DNA of 49,054 bases from Thalassolituus sp. (GTDB lineage: Bacteria; Pseudomonadota; Gammaproteobacteria; Pseudomonadales; Oceanobacteraceae): assembly GCA_006212115.1 (NCBI GenBank), contig PDUK01000013.1, positions 1 through 49,054 on the forward strand. The letters run 5' to 3'. The notes beneath the pieces are model-generated. The model saw nothing but the letters and a program-made list of their open reading frames with translations. It was not told the origin of the DNA and made no database searches. Of this stretch, positions 40,504-48,402 are shown in pieces (within the stretch, counting starts at the first letter, position 1; each line of letters opens with the position of its first letter). The translations under genes and the position numbers were made by a program.

Positions 40504-41655
40504 ATGAATCAAGAAGCAACTGCCCAAACCATCAGCGCTGATGATTGGCGCATGCAACTGAAAAAGTATGGATACATCATCGTACTGATCCCTGCCATTC
40601 TTTTCCCTATTACCTTTTTCTTCTGGGAAGCAACGGGCAGCCAGCATGACATCTGGTGGTACTTCCCTATCTTTGTTGTTTTCGGCATCATTCCACTGTT
40701 CGACCACCTGATCGGTAAAGACCCCTTCAACCCGAACGAAGAAGTCGATGTGCCGCGTATGGCACTGGAAAAATGGTACCCATTCCTCACCATTATGACT
40801 CTGCCTGTAATGGCAGCGACGATCGCTTACGGCGCAGCCCTGTTCAGCAGTGCTGAAGTCGGCATCTTCGGTAAGATAGGTATGGTCATCTCCATGGGTG
40901 TTATCGGCGGTATCGTCTGCATCAACGTTGGCCACGAACTGATCCACAAAGACAGCACGCTGGAACAGTGGACTGGCGGCCTGCTGCTGGCACTGGTGAC
41001 TTACGCGGGCTTTAAAGTTGAGCACATCCGTGGTCACCACGTGCATGTATCAACACCAGAAGATGCATCTTCTTCACGCTACAACCAGACTCTGTATCAG
41101 TTCCTGCCGCACGCATACTTCCACAACTTTATGAACGCGTGGAAACTGGAAGCGAAGAAGCTGGCTCGCAAGAACCTGCCTGCTCTGCACTGGAAAAACG
41201 AACTGATCTGGTGGTACTCCATCTCTTTCCTGACCATGGTTGTATTCGCTGCGGTTTGGGGCTGGATGGGCGCGGTATTCTTCATCGCTCAGAGCTTCTT
41301 TGCCTTCACTCTGCTGGAAATTGTTAACTACATTGAGCACTACGGTCTGCACCGTCGTAAGCTGGAAAACGGTCGCTACGAGCGCACTACTCCAGCTCAC
41401 TCATGGAACAGCAACTTCCTGCTGACCAACCTGTTCCTGGTTCAGCTGCAGCGTCACTCTGATCACCACGCCAACCCTAAGCGTCGTTATCAGGTACTGC
41501 GCCACTTCGACGAAAGTCCACAGCTGCCAAGTGGTTACGCTGGCATGGTTGTACTGGCAGTGATTCCGTCGCTGTGGTTCAAAGTGATGAACCCACGTGT
41601 TGAAGCCTACTACAAAGGCGAAGAGCACCAGCTGACTGCTGAACAGAAAGGCTGA
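40504..41655 (+). CDS. alkB: Alkane 1-monooxygenase
   Basis: A 383-residue membrane di-iron hydroxylase that converts n-alkanes to 1-alkanols using O2 and electrons from rubredoxin. All diagnostic His motifs are present: HELIHK (144-149), EHIRGHHVHVSTPEDASSSR (173-192), NYIEHYGL (275-282) and LQRHSDHHA (315-323), within about six membrane helices. The GGAGG ribosome-binding region precedes ATG 40504. Rubredoxin and rubredoxin reductase are not in this window. The divergent GntR regulator and the intergenic palindrome suggest local control. An intrinsic terminator follows. Its presence is the strongest sign of a hydrocarbon-degrading lifestyle. Confidence 0.96.
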   Translation: MNQEATAQTISADDWRMQLKKYGYIIVLIPAILFPITFFFWEATGSQHDIWWYFPIFVVFGIIPLFDHLIGKDPFNPNEEVDVPRMALEKWYPFLTIMTLPVMAATIAYGAALFSSAEVGIFGKIGMVISMGVIGGIVCINVGHELIHKDSTLEQWTGGLLLALVTYAGFKVEHIRGHHVHVSTPEDASSSRYNQTLYQFLPHAYFHNFMNAWKLEAKKLARKNLPALHWKNELIWWYSISFLTMVVFAAVWGWMGAVFFIAQSFFAFTLLEIVNYIEHYGLHRRKLENGRYERTTPAHSWNSNFLLTNLFLVQLQRHSDHHANPKRRYQVLRHFDESPQLPSGYAGMVVLAVIPSLWFKVMNPRVEAYYKGEEHQLTAEQKG

Positions 41656-41687
41656 TCCCCTGCCTTCTGACACTGATTAACCCCCTT

Positions 41688-41713
41688 GGGGAGCCTCCGG
41701 GCTCCCCTTTTTT
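41688..41713 (+). terminator. Intrinsic terminator of alkB
   Basis: GGGGAGCC (41688-41695), loop TCCG, GGCTCCCC (41700-41707) and six T form a textbook rho-independent terminator with a perfect 8-bp stem. It lies about 33 bp after the alkB stop. Confidence 0.92.
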
Positions 41714-41813
41714 GTGCCCGCAAACACCGCAATCCGAGCCATTGAGTAACGGATCAACAAAGACTGCCTTCTGACCTGTACAATCCTGTGAAAAAAATAA
41801 TAAAGGATTCATC

Positions 41814-43019
41814 ATGTCACCATTCCGCGCGGCCCTCGCAGTCCTGTTGTTAAGCAGTGCCACCTCATTAACCTGGGCAGACGAACCAGACTACACCGAC
41901 CGCGATCATTGGTTATGCCACCCAGAAAAGTCCGACAACGATAATGTATGCCTGAGAGACCAGGCCGTGATCAGTGTCGCGGCCAATGGCAGCAGTTCTG
42001 TTACCCCAGGTTATGTCGAAGCCATTCCCGCCGTTGATTGTTTCTATGTTTACCCCACCGCCTCAATGGATGTGACCGCAAACAGCAACATGCGCCCCGA
42101 TGCACAGGAGAAAGACACGACTGCTATTCAGTTCGGTCGCTATGGCGAAGTCTGCAGAACGTTTGCCCCTGTTTACCGCCAGCGTACCCTGACGTACCTG
42201 GGTATTGGCGCTTTAGGTGATGGGCTGGTCTCTGAAGAAACCATGGCAACCGCAAACGAAACGGCGTATCAGGATGTCCGCCAAGCGTTTTCGCATTACA
42301 TTGAAAACGACAGTAATGGGCGCGGTTTTCTGCTGGTTGGGCACTCGCAAGGCGCACGTTTGCTGGCGCGCCTGATACAGGAAGAAATCGAAACCAATGA
42401 TGAACTGAGCGACCGTCTTGTTGCAGCGCACCTCATCGGCACGGGAATTTCGGTCCCAGTCGGCGAACGCGTAGGTGGCACCTTCACTCAAACACCTCTG
42501 TGTTCATCAGCAAATCAGTCAGGCTGTGTCGTGGCCTACTCAACATTCAGAAAAGATGATCCCGAGCTGGCGACGCCCCGTTTTGGTGTCGTCCCTGATG
42601 GTGGGTATAACGGCAACTACGAAGCCGCCTGCACACACCCGGCCGCTCTTGCTGGCGGTGTCGAGTCCTTACACCCTGTACTGCCTTTCGATCAGCCCTA
42701 CGCCTTTGATGTCTTACTGAAATTCAAAGGCTCGGGTGGGCCTTATAAAAACTGGTGGAAGAACGTGAAGGCAAAACGTCAGGCAGACTTCTACAGCGTG
42801 CCCGGCCAATTCACAGGGGAATGTGTGCGTGACGATAACGGCACGCATTACCTTGAGGTAACGATCGATAGTGACGAGTCTGATCCCCGTGCTGACGACT
42901 ACCGCGGAGAGCTGATCGTTGTAAAAGGCTGGGGCCTGCATCTGATCGACGTAAACCTGGCTCAGGGCGACCTCATCCTCTTAGCCGGAGACCAGATCAA
43001 CAACTGGATGCAGCGTTAA
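41814..43019 (+). CDS. Exported DUF3089 alpha/beta-hydrolase (lipase-like)
   Basis: A 401-residue protein with a signal peptide (ALAVLLLSSATSLTWA, cleavage near residue 22). It has an alpha/beta-hydrolase nucleophile elbow GHSQG (Ser178) in LLVGHSQGARLLARL and the DUF3089 features DCFYVYPTAS and TLTYLG, with six or more Cys that could form disulfides in the periplasm. The catalytic Asp and His cannot be placed with confidence, though HLID near the C-terminus is a candidate region. It probably hydrolyses esters or lipids outside the cytoplasm. It is a separate transcription unit from alkB (terminator between them) and has its own AAAGGA ribosome-binding site. Confidence 0.82.
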   Translation: MSPFRAALAVLLLSSATSLTWADEPDYTDRDHWLCHPEKSDNDNVCLRDQAVISVAANGSSSVTPGYVEAIPAVDCFYVYPTASMDVTANSNMRPDAQEKDTTAIQFGRYGEVCRTFAPVYRQRTLTYLGIGALGDGLVSEETMATANETAYQDVRQAFSHYIENDSNGRGFLLVGHSQGARLLARLIQEEIETNDELSDRLVAAHLIGTGISVPVGERVGGTFTQTPLCSSANQSGCVVAYSTFRKDDPELATPRFGVVPDGGYNGNYEAACTHPAALAGGVESLHPVLPFDQPYAFDVLLKFKGSGGPYKNWWKNVKAKRQADFYSVPGQFTGECVRDDNGTHYLEVTIDSDESDPRADDYRGELIVVKGWGLHLIDVNLAQGDLILLAGDQINNWMQR

Positions 43020-43046
43020 TCGCTGTTTACTTAAAGTTCTGAACCA

Positions 43047-43072
43047 GCGCGGGGACGTCAGCGTCCCCGCGC
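43047..43072. terminator. Strong GC hairpin between convergent genes
   Basis: GCGCGGGGACG (43047-43057) and CGTCCCCGCGC (43062-43072) form a perfect 11-bp stem with a TCAG loop. No T-run follows on either strand, so it is not canonical. It separates the DUF3089 gene from the convergent solute-binding gene and may stop transcription from both sides. Confidence 0.5.
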
Positions 43073-43093
43073 ACTAATGCAGTTCAATTCTTT

Positions 43094-43861
43094 TTATTTT
43101 CCACTGTTCACAAGCGCAGGAATCGTGTCATCTCCAACTTGCCAGTCGTGGTATGGCTGATCGACACCCGCTAAACCCAGCAGTTCGCGACTCATGGTTC
43201 TCGTCGCTTCCGTAATAAACTCATCGACCTCACCGCCCTTCTTGTCGTGGGAAATGACAGCGTGGACGTCATACACTTTGTACAAGCGTCGCTCAATATT
43301 CATCAAACCAAGATCAAGCAAAACCGGATCACCGCCGGAGTCGGCGAAAATAAACGCATCAATACGCCCGGTATCCAGCTTTCTGAGGGAACCTTCGATG
43401 GTGTGATCTTCCGTCACAGGAAACGGTAATAAGTTACCGTGGCCACCGTGAGTGGCGATACGGTATTTCTCTGGTTGGCTCAGGTCGATGTCTTCTCCAC
43501 GGCGGGTGTAGAGCACGAAGTTCACCGTGTGTACGACAGTACTTGAGTAAGCAAACGGCAACCCTTGATCGGATGCATCCTGGTCTTTAATTAGCGGGAA
43601 GTGGAAGTCGGCTTCGCCGTTGGCCGCCATCATCAACGAACGCTTAAATGGAAAGCGCTCAATCGTCATTGCACGGCCCGACGTCTTGCCCCATTGACGT
43701 ATCACATCAACCAGGGGATGTTCAGGGCCCTGTCCGGGTGCATCGCCAAGGAAGGGAATAACGACTCTGAGAGGTCTATGTTCTGTACCGGAAACGGTCT
43801 CTTCTGCATAAACCGACTGCAGCCAGATGACCAAAACAGAGAATACAAACAGTAACTTCAT
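43094..43861 (-). CDS. Periplasmic solute-binding-like protein (SBP_bac_3 type)
   Basis: A 255-residue exported protein. ATG 43861 begins a signal peptide (KLLFVFSVLVIWLQSVYA) and follows GGGAGG; a longer in-frame opening lacks support. The mature part reads like a family 3 solute-binding fold: RVVIPFLGDAPG at the first strand, ANGEADFHFPLIKDQ as the cleft region, and RIDAFIFAD in the second lobe. No permease or ATPase gene is nearby, so it may be an orphan sensor- or metabolism-related binding protein rather than part of an ABC importer. The ligand is unknown. It is convergent with the DUF3089 gene. Confidence 0.75.
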   Translation of the reverse strand: MKLLFVFSVLVIWLQSVYAEETVSGTEHRPLRVVIPFLGDAPGQGPEHPLVDVIRQWGKTSGRAMTIERFPFKRSLMMAANGEADFHFPLIKDQDASDQGLPFAYSSTVVHTVNFVLYTRRGEDIDLSQPEKYRIATHGGHGNLLPFPVTEDHTIEGSLRKLDTGRIDAFIFADSGGDPVLLDLGLMNIERRLYKVYDVHAVISHDKKGGEVDEFITEATRTMSRELLGLAGVDQPYHDWQVGDDTIPALVNSGK

Positions 43862-44016
43862 ACACTCACCTCCCAATGATCGCATCGCTTGATACGGGCA
43901 CTTATTAGAATCCAGCGTAGTCGCGAACTGTCTAATGCTCAATTCAAATACACGAAAAGCTGCATTTCTCGCAAAAGATATGACGGAGGTCACAGCGCTG
44001 CCTCCGTGGCCTTTTA

Positions 44017-44664
44017 TTACCTATTTGAGACAGATGAATCAGCAAACAGGATATCCAGAATCATATCCTTTGCAGAGGGGTATCCGTTTGCGACAGGAAA
44101 GTTCAGTTCTGGCCCCATTCCGGGAAAGGCGATACGAAAGTAGGTAAGACTCATGAGGCAGTAAAAAAAACTGTCGTTAGAGTGGTTCTGCAACGCAGGC
44201 GACTGTGCTTTCGCGAGATCAAACAACTCTGAGATCGCGGTATGTAAGCCAGCAAAACGCGCATGACAGTACTCCGCTCTTTCGCCACCACCGCGAGTTT
44301 CTGATATCAATAGCCTGGCATATGATGGATGTGTCAGGGATATGTCTATGAAGCCGCTAACAACGGAGTGAAAGTTAGTCAGCGCGAGGCTTTTATCACC
44401 GCTCACTGCGCCCTCGATCAATGGCAACATGTGAGAGGAAAAGTGATCAAAAACATGCTCCATCACATGCTTCCAAAGATCTTCTTTACTGCCAAAGTGG
44501 TGGCGTAACACGCCATGGCTGACTCCAGTATGACTGGCGATATCACGAACGCTGGCACCATCAAAGCCCAGTTCTGAAAACGTATTTAACGCCGCCTGAA
44601 GAATGGCGTCCCGAGTTTGTTCAGCCTCTACAGCACTACGTTTTCCCGGCCTACCCACTGTCAT
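44017..44664 (-). CDS. TetR-family transcriptional regulator
   Basis: A 215-residue regulator. The N-terminal helix-turn-helix (about 15-62) reads TRDAILQAALNTFSELGFDG, then SVRDIASHTGVSHGVLRHHF, which is the TetR pattern. The all-helical C-terminal region would bind an effector. ATG at 44664. It is divergent from the exported PhlG-like gene, the usual arrangement for a TetR protein and its target. A perfect 10-bp palindrome TACTGCAGTA lies 21 bp upstream of its own start and another dyad lies before the PhlG-like gene. The effector is unknown but could be an aromatic or phenolic compound, judged by the neighbour (inference). Confidence 0.88.
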   Translation of the reverse strand: MTVGRPGKRSAVEAEQTRDAILQAALNTFSELGFDGASVRDIASHTGVSHGVLRHHFGSKEDLWKHVMEHVFDHFSSHMLPLIEGAVSGDKSLALTNFHSVVSGFIDISLTHPSYARLLISETRGGGERAEYCHARFAGLHTAISELFDLAKAQSPALQNHSNDSFFYCLMSLTYFRIAFPGMGPELNFPVANGYPSAKDMILDILFADSSVSNR

Positions 44665-44684
44665 CTATTCGTTCCTGATTTATC

Positions 44685-44694
44685 TACTGCAGTA
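44685..44694. promoter_or_regulatory. TACTGCAGTA palindrome upstream of tetR
   Basis: A perfect 10-bp palindrome 21 bp before the tetR start, followed by a TTACTG-cgc-TTACTG direct repeat. It may be a TetR autoregulatory operator. Short, so chance is not excluded. Confidence 0.3.
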
Positions 44695-44791
44695 CTTACT
44701 GCGCTTACTGTGAATATTAGCCTGCGACCTGTTGGCGGGCATTGTCCCGGCAATTCAGGCCAACGTCAGAAGGGTCACCTTCTCTTTTTGA

Positions 44792-44805
44792 AATACGAAT
44801 GTATT
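44792..44805. promoter_or_regulatory. AATAC-GAAT-GTATT dyad upstream of the PhlG-like gene
   Basis: A 5+5 inverted repeat about 22-36 bp before the ATG at 44828, next to TATTATAAA. It is a candidate TetR operator. The ribosome-binding site AAGGAG (44816-44821) follows. Confidence 0.4.
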
Positions 44806-44827
44806 ATAAAAGAAAAAGGAGACAATT

Positions 44828-46027
44828 ATGAACAAGAACATCCGCATGGCAGCCGCTTTTGCCGTGGTCAGTGCTACTCACCCACTGGTCGCAGCAGCCA
44901 CACCTATCAACACTGAAGGGTATGACACCGTCATTGAATTCGACCATCACATCGCCGGAGTAAAACCTGAGATGCTCGACTGGTGGTGGAACAATATTCG
45001 AACTGAAGAACGCTTTGTCGACTGGAATCCAGACAGTCACCTCACCTATGAGCTGGAAGTTCCGCCAGCTGATCCAGACTCGCTGAAACTGGCGACCGGC
45101 ACGGTTCAGAATATTTCTGAATACATTGGCGGGTTCACCATCAACTCTCAGGTCACCTGGGGCACTCCTTTCAACACCGCTGCAGGACAACACCAGCTTG
45201 TTGCCGAAATTGCTCTGGAGGGTCTGACGGACCTGTCACTGCCAGGTAATGCATGGCTGATTTACGACTACGCACCAGATACGACACTGGACGGCTCTGA
45301 CCTGAGCGCAACACTGGCTCTACCCGGTGTATTCCAGATTGCTTACCCCGGCCTGACAGAGACTCTGACAGAAGATCTGCGCACAGAGTTGAGCAACCTC
45401 AGTGACTTCTTGCCTGACATGTTCCAAACCGAATTTATTGAAGAAACTCTGGAAGCTCGTGGAACCTACCGCGTAGAGAAAAACGGATTCTGGCTGCGAA
45501 CCGTCATTGTTGATCAGGAAATCAAAGGTCTGACGCCAGACATGATGAACTGGTGGTGGGATAACATTGACAGCACCTACCGCTATCAGCGCTGGCACCC
45601 AACCGCTCACCTGAGCTTTGAGTGGCTGGAAGCGCCGGAGAGCCCAAATAACACCACCTACTCCGTCGGAGCAGTTCAGAAAGTTGTTGAATACCTTGGG
45701 CCTTATAAAAACTCGCTACTGATTACCTGGCTGCCTAAAGAAGACGCCGCAGAGCGCGTGGAGTACGAACATTGGCTGTACGCACAAACCGACCTCGCCG
45801 GGCTGAATGGCATCATGCCGCAGGACATGATTCATGAATACCAGCTTAACGCAGCAGGTGACGGTATTGTGATGCGCTCGACGTTCAATGTGCCCTTCTT
45901 CCTGAACTGGGTCATGCCCGGATTTACAGACGAACTCGGCAAACATGCATTGCAGGAAATGCAGATGTTGCAGTATTTCCTACCAGAACTCTTCGCTGAG
46001 CAGACACTCGACAGCGTCAGCCAATAA
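44828..46027 (+). CDS. Exported tandem-domain protein resembling DAPG hydrolase (PhlG family)
   Basis: A 399-residue protein with a signal peptide (cleavage near residue 23). The mature part is an obvious internal duplication (about 30-210 and 215-395). Repeat 1 has GVKPEMLDWWWNNI, DWNPDSH and FLPDMF; repeat 2 has GLTPDMMNWWWDNI, RWHPTAH and FLPELF. The WWW segment and WHPxxH pattern recall the PhlG family of C-C-bond hydrolases with a Bet v 1-like fold and zinc (motif memory, not a search). Repeat 2 keeps H257, H261, H315 and H336-E337. Repeat 1 has N67 for H257 and Y146-D147 for H336-E337, while keeping H71 and H122, so it looks degenerate. Strong ribosome-binding site. Divergent TetR neighbour. 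Confidence 0.75.
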   Translation: MNKNIRMAAAFAVVSATHPLVAAATPINTEGYDTVIEFDHHIAGVKPEMLDWWWNNIRTEERFVDWNPDSHLTYELEVPPADPDSLKLATGTVQNISEYIGGFTINSQVTWGTPFNTAAGQHQLVAEIALEGLTDLSLPGNAWLIYDYAPDTTLDGSDLSATLALPGVFQIAYPGLTETLTEDLRTELSNLSDFLPDMFQTEFIEETLEARGTYRVEKNGFWLRTVIVDQEIKGLTPDMMNWWWDNIDSTYRYQRWHPTAHLSFEWLEAPESPNNTTYSVGAVQKVVEYLGPYKNSLLITWLPKEDAAERVEYEHWLYAQTDLAGLNGIMPQDMIHEYQLNAAGDGIVMRSTFNVPFFLNWVMPGFTDELGKHALQEMQMLQYFLPELFAEQTLDSVSQ

Positions 46028-46031
46028 ATAA

Positions 46032-46070
46032 AAAGGCCCCTGTAAGGAAATTCTTACAGGGGCCTTTCTT
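46032..46070. terminator. Bidirectional intrinsic terminator
   Basis: AAAGGCCCCTGTAAG (46032-46046) and CTTACAGGGGCCTTT (46053-46067) form a perfect 15-bp stem with a GAAATT loop. The plus strand continues CTTT, and the minus strand has TTTTTATTTATT. It ends both the PhlG-like gene and the convergent peroxiredoxin gene. Confidence 0.93.
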
Positions 46071-46083
46071 TGCCTGAGAGATC

Positions 46084-46731
46084 TTACACTTTTACTTTGC
46101 GCAGATAAGGCAGTACTGCGTCAAACTCACCAAATTTTGCTTTAGCGTCTTCATCGCTAACCGTAGGTGGAACAATAACGTCTTCACCCGCCTGCCAGTT
46201 AACCGGAGTCGCAACACCTTTCGCACCAGTCAGCTGGAGTGCATCCAGTGCACGCAGAACTTCTGCAAAGTTACGACCCACGCTCATTGGGTAAGTCATC
46301 GACAGTTTCAGCTGCTTGTCTGGACCAATAATAAATACAGTACGTACAGTAGCACTGTCTGCTGGAGTGCGGCCATCTGGCAGATAGGCCTCTGCAGGCA
46401 GCATGTCGAACAGCTTTGATACTTCCAGAGATTCATCGGCAATGATCGGGAATACTGCCGGTGCCTTGCAGACTGTCTCAATATCCTGTTTCCAGGCTTT
46501 GTGCTCTTCTACACCATCAACGGAAACACCAATCACTTTAGTGTCCCGCTTTTCCCACTCTGCAGCCAACTGAGCAACCGCACCAAATTCAGTTGTACAA
46601 ACCGGCGTGAAATCTTTCGGGTGAGAGAACATGATTGCCCACTTACCGTCCAGCCACTCGTGAAAATCAATCGGACCGTGATCCGTATCTGCTTTGAAAT
46701 TAGGGACGGTATCGTTAATGCGTAATGACAT
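46084..46731 (-). CDS. 1-Cys peroxiredoxin (Prx6-type)
   Basis: A 215-residue peroxidase that reduces H2O2 and organic hydroperoxides. The peroxidatic Cys45 lies in the motif HPKDFTPVCTTE. TVRTVFIIGPDKQLKL and the C-terminal dimerisation region (LTGAKGVATPVNWQAGED) match the 1-Cys Prx6 subfamily; the second Cys (about 87, ETVCKAP) is not at a resolving position. ATG 46731 follows GAGG and starts at the conserved MSLRINDTVPNF; longer openings are unlikely. It lies 113 bp downstream of the EEP-domain gene on the same strand. Confidence 0.94.
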   Translation of the reverse strand: MSLRINDTVPNFKADTDHGPIDFHEWLDGKWAIMFSHPKDFTPVCTTEFGAVAQLAAEWEKRDTKVIGVSVDGVEEHKAWKQDIETVCKAPAVFPIIADESLEVSKLFDMLPAEAYLPDGRTPADSATVRTVFIIGPDKQLKLSMTYPMSVGRNFAEVLRALDALQLTGAKGVATPVNWQAGEDVIVPPTVSDEDAKAKFGEFDAVLPYLRKVKV

Positions 46732-46844
46732 CTTTCTTACCTCTTTATTGTGGTGTGTATGAGTCGTATTCATCATAGAAGCCGACGGCATGCTGGTAAA
46801 CCCAACGGCACCAGCTGCATTTAAACATGGCGCTTTAGCAAGAC

Positions 46845-47945
46845 TTACTCGCCGGGCTCGGGTACATCTTTCTTAGATACATCTTCTTCTGATAGTGCCT
46901 CGCGTGCGCGCTCACGGTCCTCAACATCTGCGCTCTCCGCATCCTGCTTCTTACCTTTAACAGGAGTAAAGTTCAGGCTGGTGTACAGGGCAAAATGATC
47001 GGAGCCTATATGCGGCAACCTTTCCAGCGTGTTTAACGTAAAGTGGTGACTGTGGAAGACATGATCAAGGGGCCAACGCAAAAATGGAAAATCAGCGTGG
47101 AAAGTATTAAACGCGCCCCGACCGATGCGCGGATCTAGCAGCCCACTGATATGACGAAACAGCCGTGTGGTTGGCGACCAGGCAACATCGTTAAGATCGC
47201 CCGTGACAATAAGCGGATCATCGCTATCGGCGACACTCTTCGCTAAAACAGCCAGCTCGGCGTCGCGCGGTGACGACACATCGCTCTCTGTTGGGCTCGG
47301 AGGTTCTGGGTGCATAAAGTGCATCCTGACCTGCTCGCCCGAGCGGAGCTCGACACAACAATGTATGGACGGAATATCGTCTTTCACCAAGTACTCAATG
47401 GTGCCGTCATGAAGTGGCAAACGGGAGTACACGTGCATGCCATACAAATTATCCAGTGGACACTTCAGCGTGTGCGGCATCTCATCTTCTAACTCGTCGA
47501 GTTGCGCTTCCCACCAGCTATCCGACTCCAACGTGACCAGAATATCCGGCTGATACTCACGCACCAAAGAAATAAGCTTGGCTGATTCCTTATTCGGCGT
47601 CAGTACATTCGCAGTGATGATATTGATCTGGTTGTCGTCATCCGCCACAGCGGTCCGCTTCACCTCACTCCGCCATAATGGCGTATAGGGAAGTACCCAC
47701 TTCAATTGCCAAGCAAGCGCACCAAGAGTGAGTAAAAATGCAATCCACTCCAGAGCCTCAACAAAGCCGAAGACAATAATCTGAGAGATCAGCACGACCA
47801 GGGCAAGACTGGCAATCTGCAAACGGGGAAAATCAAGACCTCTGACCGTCCAGTGTGTAAACCGGGTTTCAGGAAGTATCGTCGCAGTCGCAACAATGAA
47901 AGCAAGACAAACTAATGCAGTGACCATACAGAACCACTCCGCCAA
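46845..47945 (-). CDS. Membrane-anchored endonuclease/exonuclease/phosphatase-family protein
   Basis: A 366-residue protein. Three membrane helices at the N-terminus (about 4-20, 43-60, 64-86) precede an EEP-fold domain (about 105-330). Catalytic-type motifs are present: the opening INIITANVL, the metal/phosphate Glu region LVTLESDSWW, TGDLNDV with the Asp-Asn pair, and the final PLDHVFHS and GSDHFAL. A charged Glu/Asp/Lys tail follows. Related proteins cleave phosphodiester or phosphate-ester bonds; the membrane-anchored kind may act on lipids or periplasmic nucleotides. The start is ATG 47945 or an internal ATG 18 bp later. Confidence 0.85.
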   Translation of the reverse strand: MAEWFCMVTALVCLAFIVATATILPETRFTHWTVRGLDFPRLQIASLALVVLISQIIVFGFVEALEWIAFLLTLGALAWQLKWVLPYTPLWRSEVKRTAVADDDNQINIITANVLTPNKESAKLISLVREYQPDILVTLESDSWWEAQLDELEDEMPHTLKCPLDNLYGMHVYSRLPLHDGTIEYLVKDDIPSIHCCVELRSGEQVRMHFMHPEPPSPTESDVSSPRDAELAVLAKSVADSDDPLIVTGDLNDVAWSPTTRLFRHISGLLDPRIGRGAFNTFHADFPFLRWPLDHVFHSHHFTLNTLERLPHIGSDHFALYTSLNFTPVKGKKQDAESADVEDRERAREALSEEDVSKKDVPEPGE

Positions 47946-48017
47946 TAGAGTAACGAATATACCTTGGCGGAAGGGTTGAAAGAAGGCTTGTAAGAGCGAC
48001 TGTAAGAACGATTATCA

Positions 48018-48040
48018 GAAAAGCCGAGAGAACCCGGCTC
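48018..48040 (-). terminator. Weak terminator of the VOC gene
   Basis: On the minus strand AGCCG, an 8-nt loop and CGGCT are followed by TTT, at 9-31 bp after the VOC stop. The stem is only 5-6 bp, so confidence is moderate. Confidence 0.45.
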
Positions 48041-48048
48041 CTACTTAT

Positions 48049-48402
48049 CTAGCCTGAAATATCTTGCACGAAGGAAACCTTATTCCCATCCGGATCGTAT
48101 ATCTCAGCCATTCTGATAACACCCGGATATTCCTGGGTTTCATCGAGTTCAATACCTGCCTGACTACATACACCACGCTGAGCCTCGAGATCATCCACTC
48201 CGACAACCACAGTGGTATAACCAGCCCGTTCAGTATCCAGGCAGACCTGTATCCATGCTCCGTCTGTAATCTGCCACTCCGCAACGCCCTCGACGGGCAC
48301 AAGATCCGCTTCGCGACCCAGTAACCGAGCGTACCAAGCAACAGCGGCCGAATAGTCTTTTACAGGCAGTACAGACACCACACTGTTCATATTGGATTTC
48401 AT
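48049..48402 (-). CDS. VOC (glyoxalase/bleomycin-resistance) family protein
   Basis: A 117-residue single VOC domain with two beta-alpha-beta-beta-beta modules. VVSVLPVKDYSAAVAWYARLLG opens the first, and EYPGVIRMAEIYDPDGNKVSFVQ closes the second with the typical DPDGN turn and a final Glu-rich metal position (AEIYDPD). The first module has WQITDGAWIQV. The family includes lyases, dioxygenases and binding proteins; function here is unknown. ATG at 48402 is preferred because it begins the domain and follows GGAAGG. Confidence 0.85.
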   Translation of the reverse strand: MKSNMNSVVSVLPVKDYSAAVAWYARLLGREADLVPVEGVAEWQITDGAWIQVCLDTERAGYTTVVVGVDDLEAQRGVCSQAGIELDETQEYPGVIRMAEIYDPDGNKVSFVQDISG

